64,000 nt of DNA, from the NCBI GenBank assembly GCA_900315265.1, contig OMYN01000004.1, positions 1 through 64,000 of the forward strand, given 5' to 3'. Below the pieces are notes generated by a model that was not told where the DNA came from, searched no databases, and saw only the letters and a program-made list of their open reading frames with translations. The DNA is from an uncultured Eubacteriales bacterium. Lineage in GTDB: Bacteria > Bacillota > Clostridia > Lachnospirales > Bianqueaceae. Positions 42,871 to 51,468 of this stretch are shown here, in pieces; position 1 is the stretch's first letter, and each line of letters opens with the position of its first letter. A program made the position numbers and the translations under genes.

Positions 42871-43305
42871 GTGCAGAGACGAAATAAAAACCGCACCGGA
42901 CGCATCAACGAAGCTATCAAAGAAGAGATGGCCCTGATCCTTAGGGACATGAAGGACCCCCGGATCGATATGATGACGTCGGTCGTAAAGGCAGATACCA
43001 GCCGGGATCTTAAGTACTGCAAGGTCTATTACAGTGTGCTGGGAGATGCCGATAAAAAAGAAGAAACCAAAGAAGGGCTTCAGTCAGCGGCCGGATTTAT
43101 CCGCAAGCAGCTGGCTGAACGCCTCAACCTCAGGGTGACCCCGGAACTCACCTTTATCGAAGATGACTCCATCGAGTACAGCGTATATCTGGAGGAAAGG
43201 ATCAAACAGATCCATTCGGAAGATGAAGAAAAAGCCTTGAAAGCAGGCCGCCGCCTGGATCAGGACAGCGAGGATCAGGGTCTCTCGGATCAGGAAGTTC
43301 ACTGA
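42871..43305 (+). CDS. rbfA: Ribosome-binding factor A
   Basis: RbfA matures the 5' end of 16S rRNA and is needed in the cold. The 144-residue protein has the RINEAIKEEMALILRDMKDPRI start, the KH-like YCKVYYSVLGD core, and LTFIEDDSIEYSVYLEERI. The C terminus adds about 25 acidic residues. Start is GTG, three bases after the infB stop. Confidence 0.96.
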   Translation: MQRRNKNRTGRINEAIKEEMALILRDMKDPRIDMMTSVVKADTSRDLKYCKVYYSVLGDADKKEETKEGLQSAAGFIRKQLAERLNLRVTPELTFIEDDSIEYSVYLEERIKQIHSEDEEKALKAGRRLDQDSEDQGLSDQEVH

Positions 43306-43306
43306 T

Positions 43307-44317
43307 ATGACAAGGGAAGAATTTGCAAAGCTTTTGAAGCGTTTCCTGGACCGCAGCGATCGTTTTCTGATCAGCGGGCACATCCGGCCCGACGGGGACG
43401 CGGTCGGTTCTTCGACCGCCCTGGCCCTGGCCATCCGGAATATGGGCAAAGAGGCGATCCTTGTGCAGGATCCGGACGCTCCCCGCTATAATCAAGTCGT
43501 GGGAGCGGTCCCCCTTCTGGGAGCAGAGGTCAAAATGAAAGATGCCGGACGCGAGTTTACGACCGGCAGCGATTTTGCTTTTATTATGGTCGATTGTTCG
43601 GAACCGGAAAGGTGCGGCAGGGCGGGGGACGCCTTGATGGCAGCCACGTCGTCCCTGTCGATCGATCATCATGTGACAAGCGGCCAGGCTGCCGATTTTT
43701 CCTATGCGGAGCCGCAGACTAGTTCTACCTGCGAGATCCTTTACTGGCTGTTCCGCATCCTGGATATAGAAGTGACCCTGCCTATAGCTAACGCCCTTTT
43801 TATGGGACTTGCCTACGATACCGGCGGTTTCCGCCACAACAATGTGTCGGCAGACTCTTTCCGGATGGCGTCGGATCTCAGACAGATCGGCGTTGACTCC
43901 AGTTATTACATGAACTACCTTTTCTATACGAAAAAATTGTCCGAGGCAGCCGCTCTGGCCGCATCCGTGATGAAGGCAAAGTTAGTGGATGATCGGTATC
44001 TGTTCTCCATTATGTCCCAGGACGATTTTACCAGGATCGGAGTCAGTCCTAAGGAAGCGGACGGGGTAGCCGGACAGCTTTCTGAAGTGGAAGAGGCCCA
44101 GTGTGTGGTGTACATCCGCCAGATCGAGGATCATACCATCCGAGTCAATATGCGGTCCAAGACGGATGATATCGATGTAGCCAGGATCGCCTCCCTGTTC
44201 GGAGGAGGAGGGCACGTTAGGGCGGCCGGCTGTACCTTTACCAACGAGGCGCTTTTGAACGTACAAGAGTCCATTTTGAAAGCCCTGCGAAGACAAAGAC
44301 AGGAGAAGGGCCTTTAA
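43307..44317 (+). CDS. nrnA: DHH-family nanoRNase/phosphoesterase NrnA
   Basis: NrnA degrades very short RNAs and also dephosphorylates 3'-phosphoadenosine 5'-phosphate, replacing Orn in many Firmicutes. The 336-residue protein has the DHH motifs GHIRPDGDAVGSS (about 25-37), VDCSEPERCG, SIDHHVTS and the C-terminal DHHA1 domain with FGGGGHVRAAGC. It starts one base after the rbfA stop and ends against the truB ATG, so it belongs to the same operon. Confidence 0.95.
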   Translation: MTREEFAKLLKRFLDRSDRFLISGHIRPDGDAVGSSTALALAIRNMGKEAILVQDPDAPRYNQVVGAVPLLGAEVKMKDAGREFTTGSDFAFIMVDCSEPERCGRAGDALMAATSSLSIDHHVTSGQAADFSYAEPQTSSTCEILYWLFRILDIEVTLPIANALFMGLAYDTGGFRHNNVSADSFRMASDLRQIGVDSSYYMNYLFYTKKLSEAAALAASVMKAKLVDDRYLFSIMSQDDFTRIGVSPKEADGVAGQLSEVEEAQCVVYIRQIEDHTIRVNMRSKTDDIDVARIASLFGGGGHVRAAGCTFTNEALLNVQESILKALRRQRQEKGL

Positions 44318-45220
44318 ATGGACGGAGTCGTGATCATTAATAAAGAAAAGGGCTTCACTTCTCAGGATGCTTTACGGGTCGTCAAGGGGATATTGGAAGT
44401 CTCTAAAGTCGGTCATACCGGTACCCTGGATCCGGATGCGACGGGAGTCCTGCCCGTTTGTATCGGCAAGGCGACTAGGATAGCCGAGATCATAGCGGGA
44501 AAAGACAAAGAATATGTAGCCAAGCTGGTCTTCGGGTCGGAAACAGATACTCAGGATGCCTCCGGTGTGGTGACCAGGTCCTGTTTCTACCGATTTGACC
44601 CTGACAAGGCCAGAGAAGCGGCTTTATCGTTTATCGGCAGTTACTCGCAGATACCTCCCATGTATTCTGCCGTCAAGGTCAACGGACGCAAACTTTATAA
44701 GCTGGCCCGGCAGGGCATGACGGTAGACCGTCAGCCGCGTACGGTCACGATCTATGACCTGGACATCCGGGACATGGATGAAGGCGGGATGACCATCCGT
44801 GTTGTTTGTTCGAAAGGTACCTATATTCGAACATTATGTGAAGATATTGGGCGGAAGACCGGCTATTTAGCCCATATGACCAGCCTGGTGAGGACCCGGA
44901 CAGGTCCGTACCGCCTGGAAGAGGCTATGACCCTGAAAGAGTTGGAAGCCTTGGTCAAAGCGGGGAAAAAGGACCAGGTCATCACAGATCTGAACACCTT
45001 GTTCGAAGATCTTCCGGTTTGGAAAGTGGTACCGGAAGAAGAGATTTTTTTGTTGAACGGGAATTATCTGACCTATCCGGCGGAAAAAGTGCCGGGTGAG
45101 GTTGGAGACTTATGGCGTATGCAGACGTCCGACGGGCATCTGGCAGGTTTGTACAAGATCAGTCAGGTTCTGGAAAACGGGACGATGAAACGGCTTCGCG
45201 CTTATAAAATGTTCGTGTAA
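44318..45220 (+). CDS. truB: tRNA pseudouridine55 synthase
   Basis: TruB makes pseudouridine 55 in the T loop of all tRNAs. The 300-residue protein has GVVIINKEKGFTSQDALR at the start, the catalytic aspartate in GHTGTLDPDATGVLPV (about 33-48), and the C-terminal KGTYIRTLCEDIG motif. It is adjacent to nrnA with no spacer and followed 9 bases later by ribF. Confidence 0.98.
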   Translation: MDGVVIINKEKGFTSQDALRVVKGILEVSKVGHTGTLDPDATGVLPVCIGKATRIAEIIAGKDKEYVAKLVFGSETDTQDASGVVTRSCFYRFDPDKAREAALSFIGSYSQIPPMYSAVKVNGRKLYKLARQGMTVDRQPRTVTIYDLDIRDMDEGGMTIRVVCSKGTYIRTLCEDIGRKTGYLAHMTSLVRTRTGPYRLEEAMTLKELEALVKAGKKDQVITDLNTLFEDLPVWKVVPEEEIFLLNGNYLTYPAEKVPGEVGDLWRMQTSDGHLAGLYKISQVLENGTMKRLRAYKMFV

Positions 45221-45229
45221 GGAGGACCG

Positions 45230-46201
45230 ATGAGAACGATCATGGGGAAGGATCCTGCCCCCGAAAAACCGATCGTTGCCGCGATCGGAGACTTTGACGG
45301 GGTCCACATGGGCCACCGGGCGCTTTTAAGCAGTCTTTCTGATATGGCGGATACCGTCTTTGAAAAGGAGGAGGTCCGTCCGCTTAGGACTGTTCTTACC
45401 TTTGACCCTCATCCCCGGAAACTGTTGGGGGATACAGACCTTAAGCAGATCTACAGTCTGGACGGGAAGCGGGAGCTGATGGAAGAAAGCGGCCGGGTCG
45501 ATCAGATGATCGTGATGCCTTTTACCGGTCAGCTGATGCACATGGCGCCTAAGGATTTTTTCGAAAAGATCCTGATCCGGCAGCTTGGCTGCCGGGGAGT
45601 CGTCGTAGGTGATAATTTCCATTTCGGAGATAAAGGCGCCGGGAGCGCGGAGGACCTCAGCGCAATGTGTCAAAAGGCCGGGATCGGATCCGTCATCGTG
45701 CCTCGTGTGGTCATGGATCAAAGTCCGGTTTCTTCGACCAGGATCCGGGAACTGCTTGAAAACGGACAGGTCGCGGAGGCAGACCGGCTCCTGGGCCGGC
45801 CCTATTTTATCGAAGGTACGGTACAGCAGGGCAAGCATCTTGGACGAAGGCTCCACACGCCGACCATCAATGTGCCCCTTGATCCTGCCTGCCTGATCCC
45901 CAGAAAGGGAGTGTACGCGACCTTGGTAAAAGCGGATGGAATCTGGTATGATAGTATCTCAAATGTAGGCAACAATCCTACCTTCGGTGGAGAAGCAACC
46001 AGGCTGGAAACCTTTTTGTTTGATTTTAAGGGCGACCTTTACGGAAAACAGGTCCGGGTCGAACTGCTTTCTTTTGTCCGTCCGGAACGGCGTTTTGAAG
46101 GTGCACCTGCACTTGAAGAGCAGCTGCAAACAGATATACAATATGTTCGTCGATTTCTGAAAGAGTATGGAGGACATCATGAAGAAGTATGGTGTAAATG
46201 A
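45230..46201 (+). CDS. ribF: Bifunctional riboflavin kinase/FAD synthetase
   Basis: RibF converts riboflavin to FMN and then FAD. The 323-residue protein has an N-terminal nucleotidyltransferase domain (AAIGDFDGVHMGHRALL near 20-35; VGDNFHFGDKGAG; SSTRIRELLENG) and a C-terminal flavokinase domain (GTVQQGKHLGRRLHTPTINV; NVGNNPTFGGE). Its coding region includes the ribosome binding site and start of alaS (overlap of 23 bases), so alaS is coupled to it. Confidence 0.97.
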   Translation: MRTIMGKDPAPEKPIVAAIGDFDGVHMGHRALLSSLSDMADTVFEKEEVRPLRTVLTFDPHPRKLLGDTDLKQIYSLDGKRELMEESGRVDQMIVMPFTGQLMHMAPKDFFEKILIRQLGCRGVVVGDNFHFGDKGAGSAEDLSAMCQKAGIGSVIVPRVVMDQSPVSSTRIRELLENGQVAEADRLLGRPYFIEGTVQQGKHLGRRLHTPTINVPLDPACLIPRKGVYATLVKADGIWYDSISNVGNNPTFGGEATRLETFLFDFKGDLYGKQVRVELLSFVRPERRFEGAPALEEQLQTDIQYVRRFLKEYGGHHEEVWCK

Positions 46202-48821
46202 ATTAAGAGAGATGTATCTTTCCTTCTTTGAATCGAAAGGGCATCTTCGCATGAAGAGCTTTTCGCTGGTACCTCAGCACGACAACAGCCTGCTGCTGAT
46301 TAATGCCGGCATGGCCCCCCTGAAGCCTTATTTTACCGGTCAGGAGATACCGCCCAGACGCCGCGTTACCACCTGCCAGAAATGCATACGTACCGATGAT
46401 ATCGAAAACGTCGGTAAAACGGCCCGCCACGGCTGCTTCTTCGAGATGTTGGGAAACTTTTCCTTCGGTGACTATTTCAAACGGGAAGCCCTTCACTGGA
46501 GCTGGGAATTTCTGACCGAAGTGGTCGGTATGGACAAGGAGCGTCTGTATCCTTCCGTATACCTGGATGATGACGAAGCCTTCAAGATCTGGCATGAAGA
46601 GATCGGCGTTCCGGAAAACAGGATCTATCGTTTCGGCAAAGAAGATAACTTCTGGGAGCACGGAGAAGGTCCCTGCGGCCCTTGCTCGGAAATCTATTAC
46701 GACCGCGGAGAAAAATACGGATGCGGTAAACCTACCTGCGGGCCCGGCTGCGACTGCGACCGTTATATGGAAGTCTGGAACGATGTATTTACCCAGTTTT
46801 ACGGAGACGGTAAAGGAAATTATTCCGAACTGAAGCAGAAGAACATCGATACGGGCATGGGCCTGGAGCGTCTGGCGGTAGCCTGCCAGGACGTTGATTC
46901 CATGTTTGACATCGATACTCTAAGAGCGATCCGCGACAGGGTCTGCCAGATCGCCGGTGTCGGATACGAACAGGGCAACCATCAGAATGATGTGTCCATT
47001 CGTGTCATTACAGACCATGTGCGGGCCATTACCTTCATGATCTCGGACGGTATCCTGCCCTCCAACGAGGGAAGAGGCTACGTCCTGCGCCGTCTTCTCA
47101 GACGCGCGGCCCGTCACGGCCGTCTTCTTGGTATCGACCATCCCTTCCTGGTCGATGTTGCCGATGTGGTCATCACTTCTTCCTGTGACGCTTATCCGGA
47201 ACTTGCCGAGAAGAAAGACTATGTAAACAAGATCCTCACCAATGAAGAGGAAAGCTTCTACAAGACGCTGGAATCGGGCCTGGATATCCTGAACGGCTAT
47301 GTGGCCGACCTCAAAGATAAGAACCAGACCGTCCTGTCCGGCAAGGATGCCTTCCGCCTGTACGATACCTATGGCTTCCCGGTCGACATGACCGCGGATA
47401 TCCTGGAGGAATCCGGCATGACGCTGGATCAGGAAGGCTTTACCGCTGAGATGGAATCTCAGAGGATGCGCGCCCGTTCCGCCCGCACCGTTACCAATTA
47501 CATGGGTGCTGCCGTTACGGTCTATAATAAACTGGATCCATCGTTAAAAACCGTTTTCGACGGCTATGACAAGACTTCTATGGAAGGAGCGGACATCCTG
47601 GTCATCACCGGTCAGGATGATTTGGTCGATACCGCTTCCAAGGGAGAAAAAGTTACCGTGTTTACCGATACGACTCCTTTCTATGCCGAAATGGGCGGAC
47701 AGGTCGGAGACAAGGGAACGATTACCACCGCGACAGGTATGGTCCGCGTCGATAAGACCATCCATGCGATCGGCGATAAGATCGGCCACGTAGGAGAGGT
47801 CGTAGAGGGCGTTATTCAAAAGGGGCAGAAAGCGACCATGATCGTAGACGCCTCTTCCCGTCTCGCAACGGCCCGCAACCATACAGCGACTCATCTTTTG
47901 CAGAAAGCCCTTCGCAATGTACTGGGTACTCATGTCGAGCAGGCCGGTTCCCTGGTCGATCCCGAGCATCTTCGTTTCGATTTCACGCATTTTGAACCTA
48001 TGACCAAAGAAGAGCTGAAACAGGTCGAGTCGGAAGTCAATGAGGAAGTTATGGCTGCTCTTCCTGTTACCACCCGCGTCATGTCTCTGGACGATGCCAG
48101 AAAGACCGGTGCTATGGCCTTGTTCGGTGAGAAATACGGCAGTAAAGTCCGTGTCGTATCCATGGGAGACTACAGTATCGAACTGTGCGGCGGTACTCAT
48201 CTTACCAACACGGCTCAGATCGGCAGCTTCAAGATCCTGTCCGAACAAGGTTCAGCAGCCGGTGTACGCCGTATCACGGCTGTTACCGGGACCGGAGCAC
48301 TGGCATATTACCAGAAGATGGAAGACGAACTCGATCAGACGGCTTCTATTCTGAAGGCTAAAAAAGAGGAAGTTGCCAAGGCAGCTTTAAGTCAGCAGGA
48401 GAAGATCCGTCAGCTGCAGAAAGAGATCGATTCTCTGAAGGATCAGATGGCCAGCAGCGCTGCTTCGGACGTTCTGTCCAAGGCAGTGGATGTAAAGGGC
48501 GTCAAAGTCCTGGCTTCCTATGAGCCCGATCTTGACGTTGCCTCTCTGAAGGTTCTGGGCGACAACCTGAAAGAAAAGCTTGGTGACAGCGTAGTCATTC
48601 TTGCCTGCGGAAAAGATAAACTTGTCTTTGTTGTCATGGCTACCGACGGTGCCGTAAAACGCGGCGCTCATGCCGGAAACATTGTCCGTGAGGCTGCAAA
48701 ATGCGCCGGCGGAAACGGAGGCGGCCGTCCCAACATGGCACAGGCCGGAGGAAAAGACGCGTCTAAAGTGCAGGATGCTTTGTCCAAGGCCCTGGAAACT
48801 GCTAAAGATCTGATCAAATAA
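46179..48821 (+). CDS. alaS: Alanyl-tRNA synthetase
   Basis: AlaS charges tRNA-Ala. The 880-residue protein has the catalytic domain (LINAGMAPLKPYFTGQ; MLGNFSFGDYFKREA), the editing domain with zinc ligands HTATHLL (about 560) and CGGTH (about 665), and the C-terminal coiled-coil/C-Ala domain. I choose the ATG at 46179 because GGAGG lies five bases upstream within ribF; an ATG at 46167 would add four residues and overlaps that site. I see no T-box leader, since it begins inside the ribF gene. Confidence 0.97.
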   Translation: MKKYGVNELREMYLSFFESKGHLRMKSFSLVPQHDNSLLLINAGMAPLKPYFTGQEIPPRRRVTTCQKCIRTDDIENVGKTARHGCFFEMLGNFSFGDYFKREALHWSWEFLTEVVGMDKERLYPSVYLDDDEAFKIWHEEIGVPENRIYRFGKEDNFWEHGEGPCGPCSEIYYDRGEKYGCGKPTCGPGCDCDRYMEVWNDVFTQFYGDGKGNYSELKQKNIDTGMGLERLAVACQDVDSMFDIDTLRAIRDRVCQIAGVGYEQGNHQNDVSIRVITDHVRAITFMISDGILPSNEGRGYVLRRLLRRAARHGRLLGIDHPFLVDVADVVITSSCDAYPELAEKKDYVNKILTNEEESFYKTLESGLDILNGYVADLKDKNQTVLSGKDAFRLYDTYGFPVDMTADILEESGMTLDQEGFTAEMESQRMRARSARTVTNYMGAAVTVYNKLDPSLKTVFDGYDKTSMEGADILVITGQDDLVDTASKGEKVTVFTDTTPFYAEMGGQVGDKGTITTATGMVRVDKTIHAIGDKIGHVGEVVEGVIQKGQKATMIVDASSRLATARNHTATHLLQKALRNVLGTHVEQAGSLVDPEHLRFDFTHFEPMTKEELKQVESEVNEEVMAALPVTTRVMSLDDARKTGAMALFGEKYGSKVRVVSMGDYSIELCGGTHLTNTAQIGSFKILSEQGSAAGVRRITAVTGTGALAYYQKMEDELDQTASILKAKKEEVAKAALSQQEKIRQLQKEIDSLKDQMASSAASDVLSKAVDVKGVKVLASYEPDLDVASLKVLGDNLKEKLGDSVVILACGKDKLVFVVMATDGAVKRGAHAGNIVREAAKCAGGNGGGRPNMAQAGGKDASKVQDALSKALETAKDLIK

Positions 48822-48863
48822 TTAGCGGCCGCTATAAGATAGTCCGTAAAAAACAATAATCGA

Positions 48864-48907
48864 GGGCAATTGTCAACCATTTATTGAAAATAGGTTGACA
48901 ATTGCCC
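48864..48907 (+). promoter_or_regulatory. BirA-type biotin operator upstream of bioY
   Basis: TTGTCAACC-N14-GGTTGACAA (48870-48901) matches the TTGTAAACC-type half-sites of the biotin repressor BirA. The repeat extends to a 15-bp perfect arm GGGCAATTGTCAACC and its complement (48864-48878 and 48893-48907). The right half-site covers the -35 box of the bioY promoter, so binding would repress it. The same inverted repeat may help terminate alaS transcripts. birA is not in the window. Confidence 0.85.
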
Positions 48908-48923
48908 TTTGTTTATGTAAGAT
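48895..48923 (+). promoter_or_regulatory. bioY promoter
   Basis: TTGACA (48895-48900), a 17-base spacer and TAAGAT (48918-48923). The -35 box is part of the BirA half-site. Confidence 0.85.
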
Positions 48924-48989
48924 TGCCTTTGGTCCTCGGTTGAAAACTGCCGGGGACACTGGAAATTTTCTTTAAAGAAGGTACATCTT

Positions 48990-49556
48990 ATGAGCAAAAC
49001 ATCCTCTTCTCACACTCATGTCCGTGATCTTGTATTCAGCGCCCTGGGTGCCGTTTTGATCGCCATCTGTTCCTGGATCTCCATACCGGCTCCTTCGGGA
49101 ATCTCATTCACTCTGCAGACCATGGGCGTCGCTCTGGTGTGCGCCTTGCTGGGCGGCCGCCGGGGAACCATTTCGGTTATCATTTATCTGCTGCTCGGCC
49201 TGGTCGGTGTTCCGGTGTTTGCCGGTTTCAGCGGGGGACCGGGAGCCTTTGCCAGCGTGGCAGGCGGTTATTTGGTCGGCTTTCTCTTCACGGCTCTGGT
49301 CATGTGGGGCTTTGAAAAACTGTCGAAGAAGTGGTGGGTTCTGCTGATCTCTATGATCGTAGGGCTTTTTGCATGTTATGCTTTTGGTTCCGTATGGTTC
49401 TACATTTTCTGCACCAGCCAGGGCAAAGCAGTCACCATGGCCTACGTTCTGGGCATCTGTGTCCTTCCTTTCCTGGCCTGGGATGGGGCTAAGATCGCTG
49501 TAGCCATGATCCTTACCGGTATCCTCAGACCTCTTCTGGCAAAAGTTCTTCGCTGA
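48990..49556 (+). CDS. bioY: Biotin ECF transporter substrate-binding protein BioY
   Basis: BioY is the biotin-binding membrane S component of the energy-coupling-factor transporter. The 188-residue protein has about six hydrophobic segments and the family motifs IPAPSGISFTLQTMGVALVC, LLGLVGVPVFAGFSGGPGAF and YLVGFLFTAL. No EcfA/EcfT or biotin synthesis gene lies nearby, so it probably uses a shared ECF module encoded elsewhere. Its promoter carries a BirA-type operator, which supports a biotin role independently of the protein. Confidence 0.96.
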   Translation: MSKTSSSHTHVRDLVFSALGAVLIAICSWISIPAPSGISFTLQTMGVALVCALLGGRRGTISVIIYLLLGLVGVPVFAGFSGGPGAFASVAGGYLVGFLFTALVMWGFEKLSKKWWVLLISMIVGLFACYAFGSVWFYIFCTSQGKAVTMAYVLGICVLPFLAWDGAKIAVAMILTGILRPLLAKVLR

Positions 49557-49654
49557 TAGCAGGACTTGTTATTTTATATCGATAGTTGTATGACGAATCC
49601 GAAAACTTGTAAAAAGACCTTTATATGAATTTTTTGTAAAAATCACGAAAATCC

Positions 49655-49684
49655 TTGCTCTACAAGTGTCATGTGTGATATCAT
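49655..49684 (+). promoter_or_regulatory. Promoter of the S1-domain gene
   Basis: TTGCTC (49655-49660), an 18-base spacer and TATCAT (49679-49684), 43 bases before the start. The rest of the 170-base gap after bioY shows only AT-rich sequence. Confidence 0.5.
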
Positions 49685-49726
49685 ATAAAAGTCTGGAACT
49701 ATATAGAGAATTGTGAGGGTTTTGCT

Positions 49727-50851
49727 ATGGAAGAATCAATGGATATGAATCAACTGCTGGAGCAGGATACCGCTATGAGACCGGTTCACAACGGACAGCT
49801 GCTGACTGGTGAAGTTGTGGAAAATACCGGCGATCAGGCCATACTTAATGTAGGCAGAATGTATGACGGTGTGCTGACACAGGATCAGCTTCCGGAGGGT
49901 GAGACGCTGGACCAGTTTCCGGTCGGGACACAGATGAATCTGTCTGTTGTAAAAGTTGACACTAAGAACAGTCAGATCATCCTCTCCAAGAAAGATGCTG
50001 ACCGTGTGAAGGTTTACGAAGAGCTGAACGAACTCAAAGAGAGCGGTGCTCCTCTGACCGTTAAAGTCGTATCGGTCGTTAAGGGAGGACTTAGGGTCCG
50101 CTACAAGGGAGTGCAGGGCTTCGTTCCGGCTTCTCATGTTGATACTCATTATACAGAAGATCTTGACCAGTTCGTTGGTAAAGAGATCGATACAGAGGTC
50201 ATGGAAGTCAATCAGGAACGCCGCGAGTTTACCGCAAGCCGCCGCAACCTGCTGAAAAAGCAGCGTGAGGAAGCCAAGGCAAAAGCACTGGCTACTTTGA
50301 AAGTCGGCGACCGCGTCGAGGGTACGGTAGTCCGCATCGAGCCTTACGGAGCTTTCATCGAGATTATGCCCGGTGTATCCGGTCTGCTTCATATCAGCGA
50401 TATGTCCTGGAGCCGCATCAAGCATCCGTCAAATGTGCTGAAAATGGGTGACCATGTTGTAGTCGGTGTCAACCAGGTCGATCAGGAGAAAGGCCGTATC
50501 GGTCTGTCCCTGAAAGATGTAACGGAGAATCCCTGGGAGAATCTGCCTTTCCAGACCGGCGATATCATTGACGGCTGCACAGTCAACCGCATCATTTCCA
50601 GCGGTGCCTTTGTACAGGTTTCCGACCAGCTCGAAGGTTTCCTGCCTATCTCTCAGATTGCCGACCGCCGTCTTGAGAGTGTCAATGAGGTCCTTAAGGT
50701 CGGTGATCTGATCTCTGTCCGTATCCTGAATATCGATAAAGATCAGCTTCGTCTTTCCGTTTCCATGAAGGGCGTTGACCAGCAGAATGTCAATGTCAGC
50801 GAACCAGCTGCCGATACTAAGACTGAGGAAGCAGAGAACAAGGCCGAATAA
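49727..50851 (+). CDS. S1-domain RNA-binding protein (ribosomal protein S1 homologue)
   Basis: A 374-residue protein with four S1 RNA-binding repeats: about 22-90 (LTGEVVENTGDQAILNV), 110-175 (VKVVSVVKGGLRVRYKGVQG), 195-265 (GTVVRIEPYGAFIEIMPGVSG) and 280-348 (CTVNRIISSGAFVQVSDQLEG). An acidic tail follows. This is the short S1-like protein of Firmicutes (YpfD type), which binds mRNA but is not always a stable ribosomal protein. In other Clostridia it is often fused or adjacent to ispH; it stands alone here. It has its own promoter and a strong terminator. Confidence 0.92.
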   Translation: MEESMDMNQLLEQDTAMRPVHNGQLLTGEVVENTGDQAILNVGRMYDGVLTQDQLPEGETLDQFPVGTQMNLSVVKVDTKNSQIILSKKDADRVKVYEELNELKESGAPLTVKVVSVVKGGLRVRYKGVQGFVPASHVDTHYTEDLDQFVGKEIDTEVMEVNQERREFTASRRNLLKKQREEAKAKALATLKVGDRVEGTVVRIEPYGAFIEIMPGVSGLLHISDMSWSRIKHPSNVLKMGDHVVVGVNQVDQEKGRIGLSLKDVTENPWENLPFQTGDIIDGCTVNRIISSGAFVQVSDQLEGFLPISQIADRRLESVNEVLKVGDLISVRILNIDKDQLRLSVSMKGVDQQNVNVSEPAADTKTEEAENKAE

Positions 50852-50878
50852 GCAGTAAAGTCTGAGTACGATATAAAC

Positions 50879-50936
50879 AAACGCTTTTGACCGGAAGAAG
50901 GTTCATAGCCTTCTGACGGTAACAAAAGCGTTTTTT
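50879..50936 (+). terminator. Terminator after the S1-domain gene
   Basis: The outer arms AAACGCTTTTG / CAAAAGCGTTT (11 bp) enclose an inner stem ACCG..AGAAGG / CCTTCT..CGGT, and a six-T run follows. Confidence 0.9.
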
Positions 50937-50992
50937 ATGTATATGTTATGCTTTAACAGAACACTGAATATTTAAAGGGGGTGACCTTGTAG

Positions 50993-51392
50993 TTGGCGGT
51001 TAGAAAAACCAGCAAAGGAAGTGCCTTACTTTTGTCGGAAAGGCCTATCTATCGTAAAATCGTGATATTTGCCTTTCCTTTATTTTTAAGCAACCTCTTC
51101 CAGCAGCTTTACAACGCAGCCGATTCCCTGATCGTAGGAAATCTGATCGGATCCGATGCCTTAGCGTCTGTTTCATCATCGGGCAATCTGATCTTTCTTT
51201 TGGTTGGTTTTTTTAGCGGTATTGCCATGGGTGCGGGTGTCGTTATTGCTCATGCCTTCAATCGATGTCGTCAACTGGGCATAACCGATAACCTGGACCC
51301 TGGCTTCGATCAACTTTTTGATTTACTATCTGTCAGTCGACTGGCAGCATGGGACCGACAAGAAAACCGCTAAAGAAAAGAGTCAGCGCTAA
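50993..51392 (+). pseudogene. MATE efflux transporter remnant (internal deletion)
   Basis: The first 90 or so codons, from a TTG at 50993, read as a normal MATE N terminus (RKIVIFAFPLFLSNLFQQLY, NAADSLIVGNLIGSDALASV, FLLVGFFSGIAMGAGVVIAH). The frame then runs into 37 unrelated codons to a stop at 51373. In a second frame, 51291-51392 reads TWTLASINFLIYYLSVDW and a basic tail, which is a typical MATE C terminus. About 300 middle codons, holding most membrane segments, are missing, and the ends are in different frames. The product cannot transport anything. Because the remnant is still well readable, the loss looks fairly recent. Confidence 0.85.
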
Positions 51393-51406
51393 AGGACAGA
51401 GGATTC

Positions 51407-51435
51407 TTGACAGGCATCATTCGGGATGTTACGAT
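51407..51435 (+). promoter_or_regulatory. ppk promoter
   Basis: A consensus TTGACA (51407-51412), a 17-base spacer and TACGAT (51430-51435), just after the MATE remnant. Confidence 0.7.
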
Positions 51436-51468
51436 AAACCTGTTTAAAGATTTGTTCGAGGTAAGTAG

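Noticed and set aside
46100-46179. Possible T-box leader for alaS
   Set aside because: The alaS start and ribosome binding site lie inside ribF, leaving no room for a leader.
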